Assembly: GCF_036250065.1 (NCBI RefSeq)
Contig: NZ_CP109199.1
Location: forward strand, 6,756,001 to 6,820,000
Reading direction: 5' to 3'
DNA length: 64,000 nt
From: Micromonospora sp. NBC_01699
Lineage (GTDB): Bacteria > Actinomycetota > Actinomycetes > Mycobacteriales > Micromonosporaceae
Below the pieces are notes generated by a model that was given only the letters and a program-made list of their open reading frames with translations, did not search any database and was not told where the DNA came from. Numbering within the stretch: position 1 is the stretch's first letter; every line of letters starts with the position of its first letter. Shown here piece by piece: positions 44,244 through 53,020 of this stretch. The position numbers were made by a program, and so were the translations under genes.

Positions 44244-44314
44244 CGCGGGATCGTTACCGCTCGTCTGCCCGTGCAACCTTCCAAGGTCGGGACCCGAGCA
44301 GCAACGGAGAATAG

Positions 44315-46618
44315 ATGCCCGCCAGGAAGATATATACGGCCCTCACCGTCGCGGCCGTCGCCGCCAGCACCCTCACCGGTGCGGGAACGGCCACCGCGCA
44401 CCAGAAGTCGGACCGGCAACCGCTGTCGTTCGACCGTACCGCCACCTATCCGGTCTTCCAGAACCGGCCCGCAGGCGAGGACCCGGCCACCCCGACCGTC
44501 GCCGAGATCTCGGCGGTCAGCGAGGACGGCCGTACGCTGATCTACACCGACGCGCTGGCCCGGCGGATCGGTTTCCTCGACCTGAGCAACCCCGACAAGC
44601 CCCGTGGCCTGGGCACTCTCGCCCTCGACCAGCTCGGCGACGCCGAGGACGAACCCACCTCGGTCGCCGTGGTCGGCCAGTACGTCCTGGTCGTGGTCAA
44701 CACCAGCCCCAGCTTCACCGCACCGTCCGGCCGGTTGGACGTCATCTCGCTGCGTACGCGGCAGCGGGTGGCGAGCTTCGACCTCGGCGGCCAGCCCGAC
44801 TCCATCTCGATCAGCAAGGACAAGCGGTACGCGGCCATCGCGATCGAGAACGAACGCGACGAGGACGTGGCCCCGCCCGGAGGTGAGGACGGCGACCTGC
44901 CGCAGGCCCCGGCCGGTTTCCTCCAGATCGTCGACCTGACCGGCAACAACCCGACCCGCTGGAAGACCCGGCCGGTGGCGTTCACCGCCGCCGACGGCCA
45001 GGCGCTGCCGGCGTTCGTCGGTGCCGGGTTCGCCGCGCCGACCGACCCGGAGCCGGAGTACGTCTCCATCAACGGCGAGAACGAGGTCGCCGTCACCCTT
45101 CAGGAAAACAACGGCGTGGTGATCGTCGACCTGCCGACCGGCCGGATCATCCGTGTGTTCAGCGCGGGTACCGCCTCGGTCAGCGGCATCGACACGGTCG
45201 AGGATGGTGCGATCGACCTGACCGGCTCGATCACCGATGTTCCGCGCGAGCCCGACGCCGTGGCCTGGATCGACGACCACTACCTCGCCACCGCGAACGA
45301 GGGTGACTGGCTGGGCGGCAGCCGGGGCTGGACCGTCTTCGACGGCCGTACCGGGCGGGTGGCCTGGGACGCCGGCAACAGCTTCGAGCGGCTCGCCGTC
45401 ACGTACGGCCTGCACAACGAGGACCGCGCGGAGAACAAGGGCACCGAGCCCGAGGGCGTCGCGATCGCCGAGTACGACGGCGTCCGGTACGCCTTCGTCG
45501 GCTCGGAGCGGAGCAACTTCGTCGCCGTCTACGACGTCAGCCGGCCGACCAAGCCGGTCTTCAAGCAGGTGCTGCCGGCCACCAACGGTCCCGAGGGGCT
45601 GCTGCCGATTCCGGGTCGCAACCTGCTCGTGGTCTCCAGCGAGGAGGACGACGCCGAGGTCGGCGTACGTGCCTCGGTGACCGTGTACGAGCTCGGCAGG
45701 GGCAAGCCGGCCTTCCCGACGATCGTCTCCGCTGACAAGGCGAAGGCACCGATCGGCTGGGGCGCGCTCGGTGCGCTGTCGGCCGTACCCGGTAAGTCGC
45801 ACCTGCTCTACAGCGTGACCGACGCCGCGTACTCGCCGACCCGGATCCTCACCGTCGACCCGACCCGTACGCCGGCGGTCATCACCGCCGCGCTGACCGT
45901 CTCGGACGCCGCCGGTCAGCCGGTCGGCTACGACGCGGAGGGCATCTTCGCCCGTCCACAGGGCGGCTTCTGGCTCGCCGTCGAGGGCACCACCGGTGCC
46001 GGCAACAAGCTGGTCCGGCTCGACCGCAAGGGCGTGACCCAGCAGGTGGTGGAGCTGCCGGCAGAGGTTGCCGCCGGCCTGGCCAAGCAGGGCTTCGAGG
46101 GGGTCACCGCGACCACCGACTCGCGCGGTCGCGAGGTGCTCTGGGCCGCGTTGCAGCGGGAGGTAACCACCGACCCGGCCGGCACGGTCCGGCTCGGCCG
46201 CTACGACGTGTCGGCGGGCACCTGGAGCTGGTTCGGTTACCGGTTGGCCAGCACCGCCACGCCCGGTGACTGGATCGGCCTCTCCGAGATCACCGTGGTC
46301 GGTGACAAGCTCGCGGTGATCGAGCGGGACAAGCTCAACGGCCCGGCCGCCAAGATCAAGCGGATCTACACCGTGGACCTGCCGCGCGCGGCCGCGGCGC
46401 CGGGTCCGCTGCGGGTCCTGCCCAAGACCCTGGCGTACGACGTGCTGCCCGACCTGCGGGCGACGAACGGCTGGACCCAGGAGAAGCTTGAGGGTCTGAC
46501 CGTTGCCGGCGACGGTCAGGTGTACGCGATCACCGACAACGACGCGGTCCAGGACGCCACCGGCGAGACGGTGTTCCTGCACCTCGGCCCGAGCAGGCGG
46601 GTCTTCGACCAGCGATAG
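44315..46618 (+). CDS. Secreted phytase-like esterase beta-propeller protein
   Basis: 767 residues. Signal peptide ends near ATAHQ (about 29). The N-terminal half is a beta-propeller with repeats such as ISAVSEDGRTLIYTDALARRIGFLD and SISISKDKRYAAIAIENERDED. The C-terminal half (about 480-760) matches the esterase-like-activity-of-phytase family (GYDAEGIFARPQGGFWLAVEG, EGVTATTDSRG, KLEGLTVAGDGQVYAITDND). It should act outside the cell on phosphoesters or esters, but the substrate is unproven. It stands alone, with terminators on both sides. Confidence 0.85.
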   Translation: MPARKIYTALTVAAVAASTLTGAGTATAHQKSDRQPLSFDRTATYPVFQNRPAGEDPATPTVAEISAVSEDGRTLIYTDALARRIGFLDLSNPDKPRGLGTLALDQLGDAEDEPTSVAVVGQYVLVVVNTSPSFTAPSGRLDVISLRTRQRVASFDLGGQPDSISISKDKRYAAIAIENERDEDVAPPGGEDGDLPQAPAGFLQIVDLTGNNPTRWKTRPVAFTAADGQALPAFVGAGFAAPTDPEPEYVSINGENEVAVTLQENNGVVIVDLPTGRIIRVFSAGTASVSGIDTVEDGAIDLTGSITDVPREPDAVAWIDDHYLATANEGDWLGGSRGWTVFDGRTGRVAWDAGNSFERLAVTYGLHNEDRAENKGTEPEGVAIAEYDGVRYAFVGSERSNFVAVYDVSRPTKPVFKQVLPATNGPEGLLPIPGRNLLVVSSEEDDAEVGVRASVTVYELGRGKPAFPTIVSADKAKAPIGWGALGALSAVPGKSHLLYSVTDAAYSPTRILTVDPTRTPAVITAALTVSDAAGQPVGYDAEGIFARPQGGFWLAVEGTTGAGNKLVRLDRKGVTQQVVELPAEVAAGLAKQGFEGVTATTDSRGREVLWAALQREVTTDPAGTVRLGRYDVSAGTWSWFGYRLASTATPGDWIGLSEITVVGDKLAVIERDKLNGPAAKIKRIYTVDLPRAAAAPGPLRVLPKTLAYDVLPDLRATNGWTQEKLEGLTVAGDGQVYAITDNDAVQDATGETVFLHLGPSRRVFDQR

Positions 46619-46635
46619 CTCCTCAGTCGACAGAC

Positions 46636-46678
46636 GCCAGTGGCCGGGCCCCCAAACCACGGGGACCCGGCCACTGGC
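46636..46678. terminator. Bidirectional terminator between convergent genes
   Basis: GCCAGTGGCCGGG (46636-46648) and CCCGGCCACTGGC (46666-46678) pair perfectly, between the phytase-like gene and the SLT-like gene. Confidence 0.85.
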
Positions 46679-46690
46679 TATTCGTAATGC

Positions 46691-47317
46691 TTACTTGGTC
46701 CAGACGTCCTGCACGATGTGCGCGGCCTGGTTCTCCCACTGCGCGTACGCATCCGGGAACGCCGACACCTGAACCTTCTGCGCCGCATCCGTCAACGGCA
46801 TATCCCGCCAACCATCAACCTGCTTCAGATTCTTCAGGAACGCGGTCGAAGCGTAGGCCGGATCCGTGATCTGCTCCGGCGTACCCCAACCCGACGACGG
46901 CCGCTGCTGGAACAACCCCAGCGAGTCGTGGTCGTTCATGTCACCCAGATGACCCAGGTTCTCCAACTTCGACTCCTGCATCGAGGTAGCAACCGCGATC
47001 ACCGCGCCACGCTCACCCATACCCAACTTCTTCGCCGTATCCGTGATGGCCTTGGCGTTGTCGGTCTGCTCCTTGCTCAGGCTGATGTTCGACTGCGCAC
47101 CCTGCGTACCGTGCGGCACGAGCTTGTCCATGCCCGGCTTCTCGCTGGTCACCTGCGCAACCGTGGTCATCGCCGGGGCGGCACGCTCCGCCGGGGACGT
47201 GAACGCGTGGCTCACCGGCCCCGCAACAGCGCCACCGATGAAGGCCAGGCCGGCAACACCCAGAGCGGTCTTACGAACAAACGAAGTCTCAGCAAAAGTG
47301 GTGAAAGTCGTCTTCAC
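46691..47317 (-). CDS. Secreted lytic-transglycosylase-like (SLT/lysozyme-fold) protein
   Basis: 208 residues. N-terminal signal/anchor (KTALGVAGLAFIGGAVAGPVSHA), a Thr/Ser linker, then a lysozyme-like domain about 90-205: AVIAVATSMQESKLENL with the likely catalytic Glu, GDMNDHDSLGLFQQRPSSGWG, AYASTAFLKNL, and NQAAHIVQDVW. It probably cleaves or remodels peptidoglycan. It has no NlpC/P60 or LysM domain. GTG start follows AAAGGTGA. A leader of about 130 bases precedes it, and lysozyme-like and Rpf genes of actinobacteria often carry c-di-AMP riboswitches there; this leader could not be confirmed as one. Confidence 0.85.
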   Translation of the reverse strand: MKTTFTTFAETSFVRKTALGVAGLAFIGGAVAGPVSHAFTSPAERAAPAMTTVAQVTSEKPGMDKLVPHGTQGAQSNISLSKEQTDNAKAITDTAKKLGMGERGAVIAVATSMQESKLENLGHLGDMNDHDSLGLFQQRPSSGWGTPEQITDPAYASTAFLKNLKQVDGWRDMPLTDAAQKVQVSAFPDAYAQWENQAAHIVQDVWTK

Positions 47318-47461
47318 GATGGTTCACCTTTCAATCGGGGGTACCCGACGCGCGCCCACAAGGGGAAAGGCGCCTGCGCTCAGGTGAGAAGTACGAGGCC
47401 ACAGCACACACGAGGCGGGGGGATCATGCCCCGGCGCTGCTCCGGTCGTACGCGATGTATA
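47318..47461 (-). promoter_or_regulatory. Long, possibly structured leader of the SLT gene
   Basis: A -10-like TATACA (about 47455-47460, minus strand) puts the start near 47448 and leaves a 5' leader of about 130 bases. It contains CTCACCTGAGCGCAGGCGCC and GGGTACCCCC, which can form hairpins. Resemblance to the end of actinobacterial ydaO/c-di-AMP riboswitches is partial, and the GGGGGA core was not found, so no class is assigned. Confidence 0.35.
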
Positions 47462-47561
47462 ACCGACCCGACCCCGCCAACATTCCGCCAACCGACCCCC
47501 GACCCGAGTCGATCAACCCCAAAAACCTCGCACCCCCGACACCCCACCCACAGGCCCCACC

Positions 47562-47615
47562 AATACAGAGAATGAGTGGCTATCCGGGGCGGGATAGCCA
47601 CTCATTCTCTGTATT
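47562..47615 (-). terminator. Perfect 24-bp-arm hairpin after NAD-glutamate dehydrogenase
   Basis: Arms beginning AATACAGAGAATGAG (47562-47585) and ending CTCATTCTCTGTATT (47592-47615) are perfect complements with a six-base GGGGCG loop. The arms are AT-richer than surrounding DNA. It follows the gdh stop by 22 bases and is flanked by C-rich (left) and G-rich (right) sequence. It acts as terminator for gdh and belongs to the same architectural class as the other inverted repeats here. Confidence 0.92.
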
Positions 47616-47637
47616 AGCGTGTGGTGCGGGGGGGGTG

Positions 47638-50600
47638 TTACTTGCTGGCGGCGGAGGTGCGGACTAGGGTGCGGATTTGGCGCAGAAGGACGGAGAGGGC
47701 GGCCAGGTCTGAGCGGGACTCGTCGAACTCGCCCATCGCCTTCTGGGTACGGGTGATCGAGGTCGCGTTCGACTCCTCCCACTCGCGTACGCGTTGGTCT
47801 GCCGGAACCGAGTCGGCGGTCGAGTGGAGCACCTCGGCGGTGAGTGCGGCGAGCGCCGCGTACAGGTCGTAGCGGAGCGCCATCCGAGCCAGGGTCTGCC
47901 AGCGGTCCTCCCGTGGCAGCAGCGAGATCTTCGACAGCAGGGCGTCCACCCGGAACCGGTCGGAGAGGACGAAGTAGACCGAGGCCACCTCACCGACGTC
48001 CCGCCCGTTGGTGGCGGCGGTCTCCACCACGTCCAGCAGGCCGAAGCTGTACATCAGCCGGGTGACCTGCTCGGCCAGCTCGCGCTCGATGCCGCGCGAC
48101 ATCAGCAGGTCGACGTGCGCGTCCAGCGCCTGCCGTTCGGAGCCGCAGAAGAGCTGGTCGAGTTCCGGCAGCAGCCGGGAGACGCCGTCACGCAGCCGGT
48201 CGATCTCGGCGGGTACGTCGATCGGCGAGCGCCGGTTGGTGACCAGCCAGCGTACGGCCCGGTCGAGCAGTCGCCGGGTGTCCAGGTAGACGCCGGTCTG
48301 CACCTCGGTCGGGACCTTGTTGTCGAGGTCCTCGACGGCGGCCCAGATGTCCCGCAGCCGGAACACGTCGCGGACCACGACGTAGGCCCGGATCACGTCG
48401 GCGGCGGAGGCGGCGGTCTCCTCCACCACCCGGTAGACGAACGAGATGCCGCCACGGTTGATGGCCTCGTTGACCAGCACGGTGGTGACGATGTCCCGGT
48501 GCAGCCGGTGGTCGGCCATCCGGCTGGCGAACCGCTCGCGCAGCGGGGTCGGGAAGTATCCCTCCAGCACCTCGGTGGTCCACGGCTCGTCCGGTAGGCC
48601 GTCGGCCAGGATCTCCCGCTCCAGCACGATCTTGACGTACGCGAGCAGCACCGCGAACTCGGGCGCGGTCAGGCCGTTCTCGGTGCGTACGGCCAGTTCC
48701 TCGTCCGGCGGCAGCGCCTCAAGTTCGCGGTTGAGCGCACCGGACTTCTCCAGGTCGCTGATCATGCGGCGGTGCACCGGCAGCAGCGACGCGGCCTGGG
48801 CCTGGGCGTTGCCGATGGCGCGGGCCTGGTCGTAGTTGTCCCGGAGCACGTGCTCGGCGATCTCGTCGGTCATCTCGGCGAGCAGCTCGTCGCGCTCGGG
48901 CATGGTCAGCTCGCCGTCGGCGACCGCGGCACCGAGCAGGATCTTGATGTTGACCTCGTGGTCGGAGGTGTCCACCCCGGCCGCGTTGTCGATGAAGTCG
49001 GTGTACATCCGGCCGCCGGCCAGGGCGTACTCGATCCGGCCGAGCTGGGTGAAGCCGAGGTTGCCGCCCTCGCCGACGACCTTGGCCCGCAGGGCCTTGC
49101 CGTCGATCCGGATCGCGTCGTTCGACTTGTCCCCGACCTGGCTGTTCGACTCGGCGGCGCCCTTGACGTAGGTGCCGATGCCGCCGTTCCAGAACAGGTC
49201 GACCGGTGCGCCGAGGATCGCCTTCATCAGGTCCTGCGGGGAGATGCTGTCGATTCCCTCGTCGAGGGCGAGCACCGCGCGCACCTGCGGCGTGACCGGG
49301 ATGGTCTTCGACGTACGCGGGAAGATGCCGCCGCCTTCGGAGATCAGGCTGGTGTCGTAGTCCTCCCACGACGAACGCGGCAGGTCGAACAGCCGCCGCC
49401 GTTCGGCGAACGAAACCGCCGGATCCGGGTCCGGGTCCAGGATGATGTGCCGGTGGTCGAACGCGGCCACCAGCTTGATGTGCTCGGAGAGCAGCATCCC
49501 GTTACCGAACACGTCACCGGACATGTCACCGACGCCGGTGACGGTGAAGTCCTGGGTCTGGGTGTCGATGCCCATGTCGCGGAAGTGCCGCTTGACCGAC
49601 TCCCAGGCACCACGGGCGGTGATGCCCATCTTCTTGTGGTCGTAGCCGGCCGAGCCGCCGGAGGCGAACGCGTCGGCCAGCCAGAAGCCGTGCGACACCG
49701 AGATCTCGTTGGCGATGTCGGAGAAGGTCGCCGTCCCCTTGTCCGCCGCGACCACCAGGTACGGGTCGTCGACGTCGTGCCGGACCACCTCGCGCGGCGG
49801 CACTATCTGACCGCCGACCAGGTTGTCGGTCACGTCGAGCAGGGCGGAGATGAACTCCTTGTAGCAGATGACCGCCTCGTCCCGGTCGCCCGGCTTCTGC
49901 TTCAGCACGAAGCCGCCCTTGGCGCCGACCGGCACGATCACCGCGTTCTTCACCATCTGTGCCTTGACCAGGCCCAGCACCTCGGTACGGAAGTCCTCGC
50001 GCCGGTCGGACCAGCGCAACCCGCCCCGGGCCACCGGCCCGAACCGCAGGTGGACTCCCTCGAACCGGGGTGAGTAGACGAAGATCTCGTACTTCGGGCG
50101 GGGCGCCGGCAGCTCCGGGATCGCCTGCGGGTCCAGCTTGAACGCCACGTACGCCTTCGGCCGACCGTCGGTGGCCCGCTGGTAGAAACTGGTCCGCAGG
50201 GTCGCCTGGATCAGCGTCAGGTACGAGCGCAGGATCCGATCCTGGTCGAGGCTGGTCACCTCGTCCAGCGCCTCGCCGATGCTGGTCACCAGCTGCTTGC
50301 TCTGCACCTCCCGCTGGGCGGTGTCAAGCTGCGACGTGGGCGAGAACCGGACCTCGAAGAGCTGCACCAGCAGGCCGGCGATCTCCGGGTACGCGATGAA
50401 CGTCGACTCCATGTACTCCTGGGAGAAGACGGTGCCGGCCTGGCGCAGGTACTTCGCGTACGCCCGCAGCACCACCACCTGCCGCCAGGTGAGGCCGCCG
50501 CGCAGCACCAGTTCGTTGAAGCCGTCCACCTCGGCCTCGCCGCGCCAGGTGGCGGAGAACGCGTTCTCCACGTGCGGGCGTACCTCGGCCAGGTCCCGGG

Positions 50601-52704
50601 CCCCGTCCTGGAGGCGCAGGCCGAAGTCGTACAGGTAGATCCGGCCGTCGACCCGGTCGACCTCGTACGGGTGCTCGTCGACGACGCTCACCCCGAGCGA
50701 GTGCAGGACGGGCAGGACGGCGGAGAGCACCATCGGCTCGCCGTACCGGTAGACCTTGAACCTGACCTCCATCTCCTCGTCGGAGGGGACGGCGGCACTG
50801 CCCGGCCGGGGCGAGCGCTGCTTGCGGAACATGTGCATGGCCAGTTGGCCGGGCTCCTCCAGCAGCTCCAGTTTGGCCAGGTCCTTCATTGCCTCGTACG
50901 GCGTGTGGTCGTCCTTGTAGCCCTCGGGGAAGGCGTCGGAGTACCGGCTGAACAGGTGCTTGGCCTGCTCGTCGCCGAGCTTGCGTTCGAGGACGAGGCG
51001 GTAGTCGTCGTCCCAGAGTCGGGTGGCGTCGGCGAGCCGCTCGGCGAGCAGGTCCGCGTCCACCCCGCCGGGCGGGTTCGACGGATCGGTACGGACGATG
51101 AAGTGCACCCGGGCGAGCATCGACTCGGTGACCCGGGTGGTGTAGTCGACCCCGACGCCGTTCAGCTCGCGCAGCAGGATCTCCTGCATCCGCAGCCGGT
51201 TCTGCGTGGTGAACCGGTCCCGGGGCAGGTAGATCAGGCAGGAGATGAACCGGCCGTAGCCGTCCCGGCGCAGGAAGAGCCGCAGTTGCCGGCGCCCCGC
51301 CATCCGCAGTACGCCGATCACCGCGTGGTAGAGGTCGTCGGTCTTGATCTGGAACAGCTCGTCGCGCGGGTACGTCTCCAGGATCTGGAGCAGGTCCTTG
51401 CCGGAGTGGCTGCGCGGGCTGAGCCCGGAGCGGTCCAGCACCTCGGCGACCTTGCGTCGGACCACCGGCAGCTCCCGGACGCTGGTCCGGTACGCCGAGG
51501 TGGAGAAGAGGCCGAGGAAGCGGCGTTCGCCGACCACCTCACCCGCGTCGTTGAAGATCTTGAAGCCGATGTAGTCGAGGTAGGCGGACCGGTGCACGGT
51601 CGCCCGCGAGTTCGCCTTCGTAATGATCAACAGGCGCTTCTCCAGCACCTTATCGTGGGCCTCCGGCGTCATCGAGGCGAGCACCCGGGGCGCGGTCGAG
51701 TCCTGCCGCAGGATGCCCAGACCGGTGCCGAGCACCGCCTCCAGTGCCTGCTCGGCCCCGTCGGTGTCGGTCCCGTCCGTGTCGACCAGCCGGTACTCCC
51801 GGTAACCGAGGAAGGTGAAGTGCTCGTGCGCCAGCCAGCGCAGCAGCTCCACCGAGTCGGTGATGTCCTTCTCCGGCACCGGCGGCCGGGACTGCGACGT
51901 ACGGGCGGCGGACAGCTCGTCGGCGAGCGCGAGCGCCCGCTGACGCATCTTCGGCCAGTCCTCCACCGCCTCGCGCACGTCGGTCAGCACCCGCTGCAAC
52001 TCACTGCGGAGCCTGTCCCTGACGGCGGCGTCCCGAACCGGGTCGATCTCGATCCGCATCCAGCTCTCGACCACGTCGCCGTCGATCGCGTCGTCCGGCT
52101 CCACGTCCGCGGCAACCTCGGCGAGCCGACCGAGCGGCTCCCGGCGTACGACGACCAGCGGGTGGACCAGCATGTGCAGGTCGAGGTGCTGCGCGGTGAG
52201 CAGGGCGGTCACCGAGTCGACCAGGAACGGCATGTCGTCGGTGACGATCTCGATCACCGTGTGCTGCTGCTCCGGGGCCGGCTCGTGGATCCGCAGCTTC
52301 AGCTCACCCGGCACCCGCTGCTGCGCCAGATCCCGGTGCGCCTGTGCGGCGGCCAGCATCTCCGCTGCGGTGAACCCGATCAACTCCTCGTCCGGCGCGA
52401 ACCGCCAGAACCGGTCGACCAGGGTGGCCGCGTCATGATCGTCCCCGGCGAGCGCCACCGCCTGGGCGACGAGCCGCTCGGCGTTCGGTACCGGTTCGTC
52501 GAGATCGGCGTCCTCGACGTCGTCGGTCAACGCGTCCGGTGGCAGACCCAGGTCGTACAGGGTGTCCACGCTGGCACCCGTGACCCCGCTGTCCTGGCCG
52601 GGGCCATGGCCGTCGTCATGTGCCGGATCGAAGTTGTCGTCCCGGCCGGTATCGACCTGCCGGAGATCGGACTCCGGAAAACTAATCGCCGGACGCCGGT
52701 CCAT
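47638..52704 (-). CDS. NAD-dependent glutamate dehydrogenase, large 180-kDa class
   Basis: About 1688 residues, the single-chain bacterial GDH found in Streptomyces and mycobacteria. The N-terminal half is regulatory and helical (DMPFLVDSVTALLTAQHLDLHML; EHFTFLGYREYRL). The catalytic Leu/Phe/Val-type dehydrogenase domain lies in the second half with GGLRWSDRREDFRTEVLGLV, KNAVIVPVGAKGGFVLK and GDMSGDVFGNGMLLS. It oxidises glutamate to 2-oxoglutarate and ammonia with NAD. ATG at 52704 follows GGGGAG; the frame to 52848 is not favoured. It is divergent from the penicillin-binding protein. Confidence 0.95.
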   Translation of the reverse strand: MDRRPAISFPESDLRQVDTGRDDNFDPAHDDGHGPGQDSGVTGASVDTLYDLGLPPDALTDDVEDADLDEPVPNAERLVAQAVALAGDDHDAATLVDRFWRFAPDEELIGFTAAEMLAAAQAHRDLAQQRVPGELKLRIHEPAPEQQHTVIEIVTDDMPFLVDSVTALLTAQHLDLHMLVHPLVVVRREPLGRLAEVAADVEPDDAIDGDVVESWMRIEIDPVRDAAVRDRLRSELQRVLTDVREAVEDWPKMRQRALALADELSAARTSQSRPPVPEKDITDSVELLRWLAHEHFTFLGYREYRLVDTDGTDTDGAEQALEAVLGTGLGILRQDSTAPRVLASMTPEAHDKVLEKRLLIITKANSRATVHRSAYLDYIGFKIFNDAGEVVGERRFLGLFSTSAYRTSVRELPVVRRKVAEVLDRSGLSPRSHSGKDLLQILETYPRDELFQIKTDDLYHAVIGVLRMAGRRQLRLFLRRDGYGRFISCLIYLPRDRFTTQNRLRMQEILLRELNGVGVDYTTRVTESMLARVHFIVRTDPSNPPGGVDADLLAERLADATRLWDDDYRLVLERKLGDEQAKHLFSRYSDAFPEGYKDDHTPYEAMKDLAKLELLEEPGQLAMHMFRKQRSPRPGSAAVPSDEEMEVRFKVYRYGEPMVLSAVLPVLHSLGVSVVDEHPYEVDRVDGRIYLYDFGLRLQDGARDLAEVRPHVENAFSATWRGEAEVDGFNELVLRGGLTWRQVVVLRAYAKYLRQAGTVFSQEYMESTFIAYPEIAGLLVQLFEVRFSPTSQLDTAQREVQSKQLVTSIGEALDEVTSLDQDRILRSYLTLIQATLRTSFYQRATDGRPKAYVAFKLDPQAIPELPAPRPKYEIFVYSPRFEGVHLRFGPVARGGLRWSDRREDFRTEVLGLVKAQMVKNAVIVPVGAKGGFVLKQKPGDRDEAVICYKEFISALLDVTDNLVGGQIVPPREVVRHDVDDPYLVVAADKGTATFSDIANEISVSHGFWLADAFASGGSAGYDHKKMGITARGAWESVKRHFRDMGIDTQTQDFTVTGVGDMSGDVFGNGMLLSEHIKLVAAFDHRHIILDPDPDPAVSFAERRRLFDLPRSSWEDYDTSLISEGGGIFPRTSKTIPVTPQVRAVLALDEGIDSISPQDLMKAILGAPVDLFWNGGIGTYVKGAAESNSQVGDKSNDAIRIDGKALRAKVVGEGGNLGFTQLGRIEYALAGGRMYTDFIDNAAGVDTSDHEVNIKILLGAAVADGELTMPERDELLAEMTDEIAEHVLRDNYDQARAIGNAQAQAASLLPVHRRMISDLEKSGALNRELEALPPDEELAVRTENGLTAPEFAVLLAYVKIVLEREILADGLPDEPWTTEVLEGYFPTPLRERFASRMADHRLHRDIVTTVLVNEAINRGGISFVYRVVEETAASAADVIRAYVVVRDVFRLRDIWAAVEDLDNKVPTEVQTGVYLDTRRLLDRAVRWLVTNRRSPIDVPAEIDRLRDGVSRLLPELDQLFCGSERQALDAHVDLLMSRGIERELAEQVTRLMYSFGLLDVVETAATNGRDVGEVASVYFVLSDRFRVDALLSKISLLPREDRWQTLARMALRYDLYAALAALTAEVLHSTADSVPADQRVREWEESNATSITRTQKAMGEFDESRSDLAALSVLLRQIRTLVRTSAASK

Positions 52705-53020
52705 CGGTGCCACTCCCCTCGACCCACCGCGTTGTGGGTCACTCTCGCCCAGCCTATGCCTTGCCGGTTCACCCCTTGATCGGCGGACCGACGCACCGGA
52801 CGTCCGGATCGCGACTTCGCCCTTTCGCCCCTTGTGGGTACGGAGCACGGGTGTTCCTGAGTACCCCCACTCAGCGGGTCATCACACCTGGATCTCAGTT
52901 GCCTTCGAACCCGGTACGTCGGTTGCCTTCGGACCCGGTACGCAACCGCCCCGGCAGCACGGGCGTACTACCGTCAGGACCAAAATCGGGGACGAACGAC
53001 CGAAAGGCGGCCGCCGCCAC
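52705..53020. other. Divergent promoter region with tandem repeat
   Basis: No gene is seen. It holds two copies of a 24-bp unit starting GTTGCCTTCG (52898-52921 and 52922-52942, two base differences over the shared 21), and the promoters of the divergent gdh and PBP genes. Confidence 0.65.

Noticed and set aside
50572-52779. 735-residue + strand open frame
   Set aside because: It is antisense to NAD-glutamate dehydrogenase, whose protein matches a known family along its whole length.
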